From Orthonyx spaldingii (taxonomy: Eukaryota; Chordata; Aves; Passeriformes; Orthonychidae), in contig VZTJ01002478.1 in the NCBI GenBank assembly GCA_013397795.1, positions 2,681,370-2,745,369 on the forward strand: a DNA stretch of 64,000 bases, written 5' to 3'. This document shows, in pieces, positions 1-12,200 of this stretch. The position numbers were made by a program, and so were the translations under genes. The notes under the pieces were generated by a model that ran no database searches, was not told the origin of the DNA, and was given only the letters and a program-made list of their open reading frames with translations. Within the stretch, counting starts at the first letter, position 1; each line of letters starts with the position of its first letter.

Positions 1-3000
1 TATGCTAAACGAAACTCATCTGTTCCTGTGGAAAGGATAAGTGGTCTCAATGACTGCAGACATCCTTCATGAGTAGCTGTTGACCAGATAAAATACCTTA
101 TTCCAATCACCTAGAGCAGATATTCTTCAATGACATTTTGCATTAGTTGTTGGTCCATATGTAATAAGTTCCTGGTAGCTAAAAGTGAGTACCAGGAACA
201 GTTATGTGGAGAATGCAGGAGTTCCTGGTGGCTAGATGAAGTTCTTATGACTTTCTTTAAGATGAACTGCATGAGGGAATGTCTGACCTTTTTGTGGGTT
301 TATACACCAACGTGATAAGTAATTCATTGAGACCTTTAGACTCATAGATAGAAGCATATTGGTATTATTAAATGTTATGTTGCTTGAGCTTTCTGATATC
401 AATAGGTAACTAGCACTTAATGAGAGGCAATTTCTGACCTTTATTTATTCTCCCTTCTCCTCTACATCCCTGGGGAAAAGTAATTTTTAAAAAGCCAACA
501 ACCAAAAACCCTATCTCAATCTCATTAAAGAAAAGCCTGGTCTTATACTTTAAATTTTCCTCTGTTTATGTTGGAACAGAAGATAAACATTAGTGCTTTA
601 GTTGTTATTTTGATTAACAGCAAGTGCCTCTGGTTGTCCTGAAAGTCAATGAATCTCATAATCTTACTTAGACAGGTAGAAATTTTGGTAGGGGAAAGTG
701 CCATTATTGATACATTGAATGGCAGCACTAGTCTGGCCTGATTTGTTTTTACAAACAAGATCCCTGATCCCAGAAATTTTCACTCTTGTTCAGGCACAGA
801 TGAAACACTTCGTATGTGCTGTGACAGTCTGGAGAACAATTAATTACTCATAAAGTAAAGACATATTCTTTTGCTGCTGAAGTGGACTCTGTTAACTTGT
901 AATGGCTTTCTCTGTAATCATTTTAATAGAATTGTAAACCTAAACCACCCAGTTTCACATTAAACTGGCAATGCAGCATTTCCTACCACTGCTGGTGTGT
1001 TGCCTGATGTCTGAGGTTGAAGTATGACTTCTTGAAAGTGATCTGAGCTGTGAACAAGAAGACATAAAGCCTCTCATTTCTTCTTCCTGGGAGAATTCAA
1101 AATTCTTGCAGTGAAGATCTAGAGAGATCACCTAATAAGTCCATTTCCTATGCTTTCCCAGCAGAGGGGAGTGGAACAATTTGGTATAAGCTCTTAGTGA
1201 AAGTTTAATTTGTTCTGTGAAAAATTATTATTCTGCTGTAATGAAAAATAAATCTCTGATGCTGAAAAATATCAAACTGGATGGAATTAAAATAATTCAC
1301 AGTGGCACTCTTCATAGTAGGAGAACTGTGAATTCTTATTCTCTGCCTAATTTCCAGTATGTATGGAGGGTTCTTTGGAAAATTATTGCTAGGTGCTTTT
1401 TTTTAAAAGTGAAATATCTGCATTAAAATACATTCAAATTGCATTTCTACTTGAAATAAGAGGCAACATTAATTTGCCTCTGAACAATACTAGCAGATAT
1501 GCAATACTACATATTTATAGTAGAAGCATTTCATGGTGTAGTAAACTGATTGCTTTTCCTGTGGTCTTTGTGTTGTAAATCCCATTATAGATAGGTATAA
1601 ATGTGTTAGAATTATTGTGGATTCTTGCATTCTACAAGAAATTTTTTCATGTCTTACGCAGTGGAGTTTGGGGTTTCCTTGGTATTGTGATGGGTTTTGT
1701 TTTTATTTTGTGTTTGTTTGTAGTTTTTTTTTTTTATTTTCTGCAGTTACTCTTAATGTTTTTGATATTCTTTTTCCATCACAATGCGATGTTAGCAAAT
1801 ATTGAGTTCAGTTCCCGTATTTTGTTAGCTGGTTTATTTGTAAAGGTTAGACAGGTGCATATGGGGGAACAATACCAAAGGAAGAGGACTGCATGCACAG
1901 GGCATGCAAGAGATTAAGGGGAAACGATAGGAACTAAAGCAAAGTTAAAGCGAGTTGGAACAAACAAAACAAGAATCAGTGCAACTTGAAGAAAGACCAG
2001 CCTAAACAGTAGATACATGTCTGGGCACCTGGAACTGAAAATATGATGGAACACCTAGACATCCTTTCCAAGTCCACAAAACTGTATCCCAAGACCTGAA
2101 AATGAAATGACGTATGGTACAGGAAGTGTTTCTGTGCTAGGAAGTAGTGGAATCATCTGAAGTGCAGCATTGTCCTAACATGACTGTGCTGTGCTCAGAC
2201 CTGAGCTTGTCATCACACAACTCTGCTATGATTTGCTGTTCTGTATTGAGGTACCAGATTCAATTGTCAGCATCATCTCTGTACCTCTACTCCCATATCC
2301 ACTGACTGTACCATCTGGTAGATTTTGTCTCCCAATAACCTCTTTGCTTATTTTTGTCCCTGAAGTCATGTACAGTGATTTGGAGAATGGTATTGTTTTA
2401 ATTATCACAGAAGATCTAAACAAATTTCTGTTCTGGGGTGTTACTGGGTGATGTAGGCTCTCTGAAGTTTACTGTGTTCCCTGCCCCTAGTACAGCACCA
2501 TTTTTTGAATGATTCCTGTTGGTTGAGTGCTGCTAATGGATAGAAGCTTCTTAAGGAAACACCATCCATAACATGTCTGAAGCTTCTTTGTTTCTGTGCT
2601 GTGATTCCCTTTTTTCTGTGCATGGTTTACTACTTAAGAAATTTAGCCATGAGTATTTTGGTTTTGACCATGTGCCCAAAATGTTGAGTAGGGAACAAGT
2701 CATACTCAACATATCACTCAGTGTGACTGGGAAGAAAGGAGGAGCAGTGTCATTCCATGGGGGACGGGGTGAACATGTAGAAGGGGAAGGACAAAGGAGC
2801 TGCTTCTCTCTTCTGGGCTTCCTGGGATTTGGCTGTTTTGACAGATGATTTGATGCCATAACATTGACTGAATGCAAACAATTTTCTGAACTCTATTGTT
2901 GGAAAACTGGGCTGAACAGTTAATAAAACATTTACATAATTAATACTGAATGAGTCCACATAATCCAAAACTTTGGACTTCAAAGAGTCTAAAACTGAGT

Positions 3001-4683
3001 TTGGCAGAATGGACTGGTGTGAGTAGTAGAATTACTATAAACATGGGAAAGAAATGGAATAAAGAGGTTGTATATTTATTTCCAGTAAATCTGTTATTCC
3101 TACAAGCAGAAAGGTTTTTATGACTCTCAGCAAACCTCTGATTTCTTTAATTTTCACTAAATTTCCAAGGAAAAAGAGAAGCTTTTCCATGTATTCTAAA
3201 ATAACTTTCAATAGCTTGTCGCTAGGTGGCGCTTTAGCTTTAATTTGTCCTGTGCTTAATGGCTGTGGAGCGAAAATGAACCTCTAAAAGGATATTTTTA
3301 TTCCTATAGCTGACAAGTAATAATAAATAATTAAATTGCCTTCTTCATTTGTAACACTTGGAGAATTCAAAGGCAGCAGATATGTTTAGCACCACATTTC
3401 TTCATGGCACAGGAACATTAAAAGTCAGTAGGACATGAAGGCTGACAAAATCAAGTTAACAAAAGCCATTTGCCCACAGCTCCTTGCCTATGGAACCCCA
3501 CAGTATTTCACATGTTAATAAATAGCCATAAAACCACTGAAAAATGCAGTCAGGGCCCTGAGCACATCTGCTCTCTCTGGGGGACTTTGCCTGAGGCCAG
3601 CTTGGATACAGTGCAGTTGTCTGGCCCTTAATCAAGGGAGCTTGGGAGACAGATCTGGGGGAACTAGCTTGGGGAGCTATGTGTGAGCCTGGCCCTCACA
3701 CACTACTGTGCCTTATAAGGTTAAAACAAATTTAGACTGTACTTTAATAATATATGAATGGTTCTCACCACCAAATCCATACCCATCTGTTAAAAATTCC
3801 CTTGTCAGATTTTTGTATCTGGAAAAACCTGTAGTGAGATTGTCTGAAATGGATAAATTGCTCAGTATCGGAAAGAGATGATAATCTGAATTATTAGTCT
3901 CCAGCATTAGCTCTGAACACAACCAAAGGGAACCGTGCAGAACAATGCCCCAGGTATTACAGGTTCTTGAGCAGAAGAATAAATAATATCTTGCTGTTCT
4001 ACTACAGCTCTATAATTTCAAAGTGGCTGTTGATCTTAGTAAACCTTAGACCACTCAGGCAGGAGGAAAGAGATGTTCTTTCTGTGCATTCGTGAACAAA
4101 ACTAAGATTTAGAGTTATTTGTGGATTAAAAAGTGACTCCAAGTTGCATCAAGAAGGATGCTGAGAAAAAGTGTTTGGGGTAAAGAGAGTAAAGCAGTGA
4201 GTAGGGGGCAGTTGAGGATATTGTGGAACTGCCACCACGGAAAGTAAGTAGGGCTAAGTTAGCCTGTACAGGCTTGCACAGGAGGTGGACTGGACCTTCC
4301 AGCTGCTGCCTATGATCATGAACAGCAATAAAAAAATCATAGCTTTTGGGTTTTTTTCTGTAACACTTTTTGAATATTTATCTATTTGTTTTGCTTGCCC
4401 ATTCTTTAAGTGCTTCAGTCCTTTCATTCTTCTGCAAACAACAGAATTTTTTATTATGGACTACATTTTCTTCCCTGCTTCAAGAGAAGTTGTTTTTGTT
4501 TAGAAGACTCAAGTCCATATAAAATCATGATAAACTGAAAGGACTAAAGGCAAATGAGAAGACAAAATAAGCCTAAAAATGACTAACATAAAGATATGAG
4601 TAAATTGTGCTGTTCTGTTCAATGTGATTTTTGCCACTGGCATGAGAAAATACCAGGCTTTGCACTGCCCTGGTTTTGCAGAG
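1..4683. other. Unique AT-rich non-coding sequence
   Basis: I see no gene and no classifiable transposable element here. Reading frames are short and interrupted, and their translations are rich in Phe, Leu, Ser and Cys, as expected of translated AT-rich non-coding DNA. A slightly GC-richer patch lies at about 3545-3715, but I could not match it to a known repeat. A short poly-T run lies near 1725-1740. Confidence 0.6.
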
Positions 4684-4924
4684 ACCCAGCACCTGTCTGT
4701 GCCTCAGCCTGAGCTGGCTGGGGCTTGGTTTAACACTGTGGTCAGTGACTGCTGCCTGACCTGTTTTTAGCTTGAGTGATGGAAAACTGCTGTGGTAAAG
4801 GCCAAAGAGAGTCACTCTGAAACAAACAGCATGCTGGGGTATTGGGGCTGGAGGGGAAGGATTTGCTCAAACTTGACTGGAAGGCAAGGAGAAACACACC
4901 ATGAAAAAATGCATAAAAAGATAA
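4684..4924 (+). repeat. Unclassified interspersed repeat, copy A (possible LTR U3)
   Basis: This stretch aligns over its length, with many substitutions and small gaps, to the reverse complement of 29751-30020. An 18-base block, CTCAGCCTGAGCTGGCTG at 4703-4720, is identical in both copies. Both end at the same place, in a TATA-like GCATAAAAAG (here 4911-4920) or GTATAAAAAT. Two copies in opposite orientation and unrelated flanks indicate a dispersed mobile element. A TATA-like box at one end would suit the U3 part of a retroviral LTR, but that is inference. Similarity fades on both sides, so the true ends are not fixed. Confidence 0.6.
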
Positions 4925-5584
4925 TTTCAAGAGTATCTTTGGGATACTCAGCATCAACATCATACCTTTCTCAGTGAAGGACTGAGGATGAGATAGTTGC
5001 TGTATGTACAACTTCTCTCCATCCACCTCATAAGGAAGCCTGAAACCATTGACCTCTGGATGCAAGGGAACACAGGAAGGGCAAGCACACACCAGAGGAA
5101 AGGGGTATGTAGTTGGAAGGGCTATTTTCTTTCTAAAGCAATATTTCCTCTATTATTAATTAAGCTTTTCTGTGTTAACTGAACAATATGGATTACTAAG
5201 CTATTAAAACATTAGCTGAACTGGCAATACATTTTGAAACTGCATGTGTGGTGCATTCCCTTTTGCCCAAATGAAGATTTTTTCAGTGGAACATAAAGTA
5301 AATGAAGATTTACTTTAGGTTATGGAAGCATTCAAGGGAAAAGTAGAAAACCTTCCTAAGGTAGTAGCAGAACTTCAGTTTTGAGTATTGTCATCTGTTG
5401 ATTGGAAAACAAGAAAACCACTCCTTTTGCAACGCTTTCTGTTGCTTCTGAACTCTTACATTACATAATACAACAGAAGCTCATCTTGGTTAACCTCAAG
5501 GCAGTACTTAATGAGAAAACACTGGTAAAATAAATAACTTATAGTGTCCTCATAAATACAGTTGATACTGACATATAAAGATTT

Positions 5585-5638
5585 TCAGTTGGTATTGTAC
5601 TCAATTGGTACTGATTGTACTCAGTTGGTATTGATTAC
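5585..5638 (+). repeat. Short imperfect tandem repeat, about 20-bp unit
   Basis: A unit close to TCAGTTGGTATTGATTGTAC occurs about 2.7 times with a few substitutions and one shortened copy. It is a small local duplication with no sign of function. Confidence 0.6.
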
Positions 5639-6430
5639 TTTTGAATTCCTACAGAATGTTCTGTATTTCATATTCCTTTTAAAGCTGCAGCAGTGAGGTT
5701 CATAGGACTATGGGAAGGTCACATTTATACATAGAAAGTACATTTCTGTCTCTTGTGATAGCAGGGAAAAAAGCTGAAAAATATAACCTATGGCCATTCT
5801 AGAGGCTTACAAGCTCCCATTAGTATTTGTAAGCAGTTTTTCTGAACAGAAATCCTCCTGATATTAAAGTTTTTTCCATTATTTTCAAAAATCTAACTCG
5901 CAGCTGTCACGTGTGTGGCCTAGCAATACTGTGTAAACCTCCAGACAAGATGAAGGGTAAATCTGAACTAAAAATGTAGGCCAAATGTTCCACTAGAATT
6001 TAAATACAGCAAATCTGACCTGAGCTTCTTGCATTCCCTTTTATCTATAGCACAGACTTTAAAAAGATATTTAGATCACAGTCACTGGTTCTTCAAAGGT
6101 CAACACGCACTGCTGAAGCACTCCAAACCTGAGAGCAGCCTTGGCAGTCAGGGATAGACCATGGCTTGATGCTGCTTTTCCATTCCAGAAGTGAACCCTG
6201 TATCAACACTATCCAGATCTACAGATATAGATAAAATTACACCAGGAGAAGCACACTTGGAAAAGAGATGGGTAGGGTAATCTTGAAAGATTGTAGTTGA
6301 AACTGGGATTTGACAGAGCTGATTATCTGGAGCATGTCACTTACTCTTTTCTGACTTCAAGACTATAATTTATGATCCCTCTCTCCACCTCTGTGCTCTG
6401 GCATGATTTGTGGAAGTTTCTGAAGTAAAT

Positions 6431-6448
6431 ACTACTACTACTACTACT
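6431..6448 (+). repeat. (ACT)6 microsatellite
   Basis: Six perfect ACT triplets lie 13 bp upstream of the target duplication of the next LTR. The run is short. Confidence 0.8.
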
Positions 6449-6466
6449 GCCTTATAATTAGGAAAT

Positions 6467-7052
6467 TTTCCTTGTTTGGGCCAGGACAGAGTTAGTTTTC
6501 AGGTGGTAGCCATGAAGGGGCGGAGCCTGGAGCCATGTTTGTTATTCTAGTGTAGGTTTTTCTTCTATACCACCCATCACTGGTGGGCGTGGAAGTAAGG
6601 GATTCTGGTTTCTGAGAAGGAAGGAGGCTTCAGGTGGAAAGAAAGGGGACATGCAGTCTCTCCACAGCGATTTTGTCCTTTTCTGGGTGAGCATGTGGTA
6701 AGCAGAGCCGTGGGGTGGCACTGGTCCCAACTGTATGGTTTGTCTGTCATTGCTTTTCATTGTCTCAGGCTTGGGAAAAAAATGTGGTGAAGGGAGCAGT
6801 GGGGAGGCACCGGCTAAGGTGACATTGCATCGGACTTGGTGAGCATTTTTTGAATGGAAATCACCCTCTTTTTGGTATACTTTTCTAATTAATATTTTCA
6901 ATGTTACTGTTAATTATCATATCTCTTTGCTTTTCCAATAAATTGTTATCTCAACCTGTAATCTCTGTATTTTGTCTTTCTCACTGGAGGGGACTGGGGG
7001 GAGGCTAGTGACTGCATGGGGCTTAATTTCCAGCTGTGCTTAAACCATGACA
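6467..7052 (+). mobile_element. ERVL-type solo LTR (endogenous retrovirus)
   Basis: The 586-bp element starts with a decayed form of the bird ERVL LTR start: TTTCCTTGTTT where TGTCCTGGTTT is usual. It continues with the family's CAGAGTTA-like stretch and ends in TAAACCATGACA. The 5-bp sequence GAAAT flanks it on both sides (6462-6466 and 7053-7057), matching the 5-bp target duplications known for class III (ERVL) integrases. A CCAATAAATTG near 6935 is a good polyadenylation signal and gives plus orientation. No gag, pol or env sequence lies beside it, so it is a solo LTR left by recombination between two LTRs. The T at the second base of the terminal TG and the scattered differences suggest an old insertion. 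Confidence 0.88.
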
Positions 7053-7057
7053 GAAAT

Positions 7058-8933
7058 TATAGCAGTATTTTCAGCTGCTGTATCTGTGCTTGGATTGGTT
7101 GGGAGACTCTCAGCTGCAGTGTTTGATGGGTGCACTTACAATGCTGTGATGTTCACCTACGATACTTTAGGGCAGACAAGGTTATAGAGAGATAACCCAT
7201 GTTTTCTAAATGCATTGTTTGAACATAAGGAACACCCAGAGCAGAATGACTCAGGCCTGCCTGATAGTCAGACACTTAATTTTCAATGAATTGCTTTCAG
7301 TACCTTATTACTCACAGTTGTATGTGGCATCAAAGCAACCTATTTTGGGGTGTAGGTTTTGATGCAGTGCAAAAGGTTAATTTGCAAAACATCTAACACA
7401 TGATGTTTCATTTAGTCAAGCAAAAAATCTAGATTATATCCTATGAATTTAATGAAAAGGATTGAGTAAGTAGGCTGTTAAGAACAAAAATTCTCTAGCA
7501 GCACTAAGTGTTACAGGATAACCAGTCATTTTAAATGAACTCAGCTTATCTGTTCAACTTGAGCTCATATTAGGGACATTCCCCCATGTCTAAAGCAATC
7601 TATGTCTGACTTGGGTTCTCCATGAGTTGAGATCACTTCAGTAATTCTTATCACTTTGATTCCTGTTTTATTAATCTCTAGTTACAGCACAGCAAAACAT
7701 TTTAAGGCCTGCTGGATGGGGAGAAAAGCTTTTGATGAGATAAAAATTATGTTTCAGATAGAGGTGCAATTACATTTCCCTAAGGAAGATTGCAGGAACA
7801 AACAATAACAAACAATGCAAGTAAGTTTCTAAACTATGGTACATAGGCGATTCTATACTAAAATGAATTATTTCTGTGTAGATGATATAGAAGTGACAGA
7901 TGAATATAGAGGATAAATGAACAAGTTTTACATGTGCACGCACCTGTTGGTTTCTTTTTCAGACAATGAAGTAACTAGTCCTTTATTTTTTTTAGGAAAC
8001 AGAATTAAAACGTATGATAAGCACGTGCAATAATATTAAAATCAGTTGCTGGCACTTTACTGAAATATGTGTTTCAGATGCTATGATGAGTTCTGTAAGT
8101 AATAGATCTGTTTTGTTCAGGGTTGCTTATGCATCTTCTGTCTAGTGTTCTGTCAACAGACATCTTTGATTCATTTGGATAATTCCATTTTCCATTTCAT
8201 TAATGTTCAGTGCATGAAAAGTTCCCCATGAAGGCTTTTTTAAGCATGGTAGAGACAGCAAAAGGGCTTGTGGCAGTCTATAGATGGGACTCATATTTCA
8301 GACACTTTGACAGCTACAGATCAATTTTTTGTTGTGAGGCTATCTATTAAATTTATAAGAACATGAGGAGTTCAAAGAGAAAAAATCTCTAAGTATCCAG
8401 AGAGATTTTAGTCAAATTAGGGTACCTGGTGTCTCTTCCAGACATTGTATTGAAGGGCTTTTGCTTCTGTGTTCTTCAATTAGGCTAGTAAGGCAGAAAG
8501 TGAAAGAGCATAAAACAAAGTGGATTTTCAGATGTTCTTTATTTTTAGACTGAAAACATTTCTCATGAAGATTGTGATATTTTCATTAAGTATATAATGA
8601 AGTTGGTTTTCCTAGAATTTGAGCTCAGTTTTATTTATTTCAGGCCACTGGGTATATAAAACCATTGAAAAAACATTATGATATTTTTTGAACAAATTAA
8701 ATATTTTTGAAAATCTTGATGGCATCTATTAATTTATCATGATTGAATGCAATTGTACTTATACAAAGACTCTACATTAAAAGAAAGGAACACCTGACTA
8801 TTTTCTAGAGCACCTGAGTGTGTACTTTGTAATGTAGGAAACACTTGACATTTTGAAATCCAAATCTTGCTTCAAATCCCCATTGGCAAGTTTCCACAAT
8901 CACTTGAATGTTTATTTTTCTGTTTGCATCTGT
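7058..8933. other. Unique non-coding sequence
   Basis: AT-rich sequence with no recognisable gene or repeat. Homopolymer runs are short and there is no long reading frame. Confidence 0.6.
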
Positions 8934-9240
8934 AATCATAAAACCATAGAATGGTTTGGGTTGGACGGGACCTTAAAGATCACCTCGTCCAATCCCCCTG
9001 CAATGTGTTGGGGCACCTTCCCCTAGCTCACATTGCTCAAAACCCAATCCAACCTTGCCTTGAACGCCTCCAGGGATGGGGGAATCCAGAGCTTCTCTGG
9101 GAAACCTGTGCCAGTGCTTCACTACCCTCTTTGTAAAGAATTTCTTCCTAACATCTAATATACATATGCGTAAGTTTAAAACTGTTCCTCCCTCTGCTAT
9201 CACTATCTGCCCATGTAAAAAGTCACTCTCTCAGCAAGCT
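8934..9240 (-). mobile_element. CR1 LINE, 3' end fragment
   Basis: The left edge reads as the antisense of the CR1 3' tail (AATCATAAAACCATAGAATGG, octamer-like), followed by the antisense of the CCCTTCCAACCCAAACC-type 3' UTR. Beyond it lies the end of ORF2. On the minus strand that part reads as the family's C-terminal residues, with KKFFTKRVVKHWHRFPREAL visible, corresponding to the usual NFFTERVVKHWNGLPREV. It is a 5'-truncated copy of about 0.3 kb, as is normal for CR1, with no coding capacity. CR1 does not leave reliable long target duplications and none is obvious. Confidence 0.93.
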
Positions 9241-12200
9241 CAGGTGAGCACATCTGGCACACACATGAGGCTTCTAAGGACTAACGAGAAATCCTGAATT
9301 TTCAATCACATGCCTGATTTAAATGCCAAAAAATTCTGAGTGCCATACCCTGAAGCAGCTGGCCATTGATGGGGTTAGGCCTGCTATCTCACAGCCCACA
9401 TGAGAACAGCTCTCACCCAAGGTATAGATGGTGACACTATTGGCAGCTGACTGGTACAAAAAGGAAAAACCTTCACACCACACCTGGGTGATGCATGTGG
9501 AAAGCCTGTTCTGAGTGTGTCTATCAGGTCTCAACTTTTTATTTAGTAAATAGGCCTCTTAAGCCATTGTGGTCTCTGATAATTCCCTTCACTATATATT
9601 GCATGCAGTTGTAAGAATAGAAGCCTAAATAACCACATTACATAGCCTTTCAATTTTGCCTGCTTTTATTTATTATTACTTCTTCTTCTGACACCAGCAC
9701 CCTCACCTCCAAGAACATTTTTTGTGATTTCAAAAATATTCTTTATACCAGAAGGGCTAAGTTGCTTTCCCCCTACCATGTAAGTTTACAATGAAAGCAA
9801 ACATCATAGGAAAAATCTTAGTGTGAGATGATTAATTATCTGCTGGAATAATTGTTTCTTGAAGATAAACTGGGAGGTCAGGAGACTTCTTTGATGTCAG
9901 AGAAGGAGTTAGAAGAACCTGGCATGTGTGCTGTTGTTAAGCAGTACATGTACAAAGATTGGACCTCCATTGCAATTTTAAACCACAGAAAAAGACTAAA
10001 ATTTATGACTCAGGGGAAGATTGATGAAAGACCTTATGCAAAAAAAATTACTGATGAGAAAAAACGGGGATGGACTGGGAGAGCTAAGTATACTTTGGCA
10101 GTTAAAGCATACAAATATATAATAAAGCAAGCAAGAGGAGAAAATGAAGTATTCTTAGCTTTTATACTTTATTCCATAAACACAAACCCCCAATACTTTA
10201 AAAAGAGATGAAATACCAAAGGCTATTCTGTCCATCAGCACTATAAGGTAATAGATATGAATATATAATACAGAAAGAAAATGAAAGAGTAGCAGTACAA
10301 ATTATAGTTTGCTGGTGGATGCTCAAAGTCCAAGGAAGCACAGTAAGGATTACCACAATTTGTGGTTATTCTGGCACTTTTTTGAAAACTACGGATGCCA
10401 GCTTGAACTGTCCCAGCTACATTTCAGTCAGGGCAACATTTACATTCTCCTCATCTACCTTTTACTTGCAGTTTCTTTTGAAGAATTATCCTTTTCTTTC
10501 CTGTCTCAAAATCAGCCTTGCTATGTTGCAAAAATGAAATGGATGTCATGGCCTCTTGACCCTGAGGGTCAGAGCACTTCAGACGTGGCTGAGATGATCT
10601 ATACACATTAAGCAAAAAATTCCAGCTGGAATGAACTCAGAGGTGAAGTCTTACGATTATAAAAGTAGCTGATGCTTAGTAAAACGGCTCAGGACTCACG
10701 CCAAGGAAAGGGAAATGCTGGCCCTATTCAAGTTGGAGAGTAGTTCAGCTCTTCCTTTCGTGAGGCCAGAGCTTCTCTCTGCAGGATGTCGTCCTATGTC
10801 TTCTCTATTCTACCTTCAGGGCCATAAAGTGGTGTTAACAGAACGACTTGCTCTGCTGTATCACAGGAGAAGGCTGAGAGCTGTGTTCCTGTAAGTGATC
10901 ACTGAGCCAGGGTCTGTATGAGCTGGCATGTCCAGGTGGTACCATGGGCTGCCAAGTGTGCTGCAAAAGCCCCAGTGGGGTCCAGAAGCAATTTAGTGTT
11001 CCTCCAGAGTAAATTAGCTCTGCTGATGGCAAGGCTAATTAGCCTGGATTCAGCATAGTCCTGATGCAACAGTGTTCTTGCTCTCTTTGTTTTGTTTTTG
11101 TTCTTATTTGGCACTGGGGTGCTTATTCATAGTGCTAAATTGCCCTGTATGGATGCCTGTACAAAGCAGAACATTTCCCACTACTTACATAAGTAAGCAG
11201 GAGCTTCACTTGGTAAGTGTCTCTCTACCTTCCTCAGTAGTGTTATGAGTTGTTTTTCTCAGCGCAAGAGCTTTTATCATTAGTGGTGACTATTGTCTGA
11301 AGATTGTTCTGGTGACTGTTACTTTGGTTGCTTCACTGGGCTGAAACTCTGTTATTTATAAGGTTTAGTCACTGTGTAAAACAGATGTAACATTATCCTG
11401 GGAACCATGCAGGATTCAAAGACACGCATGTTTCTCATGAAATGTGGAGGTTATGTCAGGTCTTGAGAACCGAGGGAAAAAATACTTGGTTTTTATTTTT
11501 GGAAAGTTAATCATGCATTAGGGTGACAACAGTAAAGCTGTATGAATAATTGTTTTTATCCTTTGCCAGATGAACCAAACTTAAAAGATTATTCAGGTCA
11601 AACTTCAAAGCAAGTCTATTTGGTGAATCAAATATGTTTCATTTTCATGCTGTCCGTTTTTCACTAAATAACGGGAGCCAAAAAGATAAGTTGCTGAGAG
11701 AAGCTTCTGACCTTTCACAAAACAGAGAGGAGCAGAGATCTGATCTTCTTGGAAGTGCTCCCATATCAGTAGACAATCATCAGAGTTGGGCTGTTTTTGT
11801 CACCTCAAGCATATGCTACCTAAAAAAAGCATATTACAGGGAAGAGCTGGAGAACTTGATTAAGGCCCTTGCTTGTGGCCTGACCTTCTATGCATTTTAT
11901 ATTCTTACCGCTGAGCTTGAATAGATAACAACACTGCATTCAGATATTTTGTTACGTCATTATCCTCCATTGGCTTCTGTGCAAGTGTTCTAATGACTTA
12001 AGCTTAGAGAGGTATTGAAAATAAACAGGGGGGGAATTTAGGGTAAGATTTTTTTTGTCTTATGGTGTATATGGCTTATGATGTTCCGGCTTGCTTCCAA
12101 GTTGAGTATTAATAAACTTATAAGCATTCCTACAGGCATTTAAGCACCCAAATCTGTAGGATTTATAAGCTCTTCTAATGAAACTGAGGGAATCTTGTTC

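Larger units (their letters stand above)
4925..6461. other. Unique non-coding sequence
   Basis: No gene or dispersed repeat is recognisable. It contains two small local repeats listed separately: a roughly 20-bp tandem near 5585 and an ACT triplet run at 6431. Confidence 0.6.

Noticed and set aside
8951..9297. Frames on both strands within and just beyond the CR1 tail near 9.0 kb
   Set aside because: The plus-strand frames are antisense to CR1. The minus-strand frame contains the decayed ORF2 C-terminus and is covered by the mobile-element entry.
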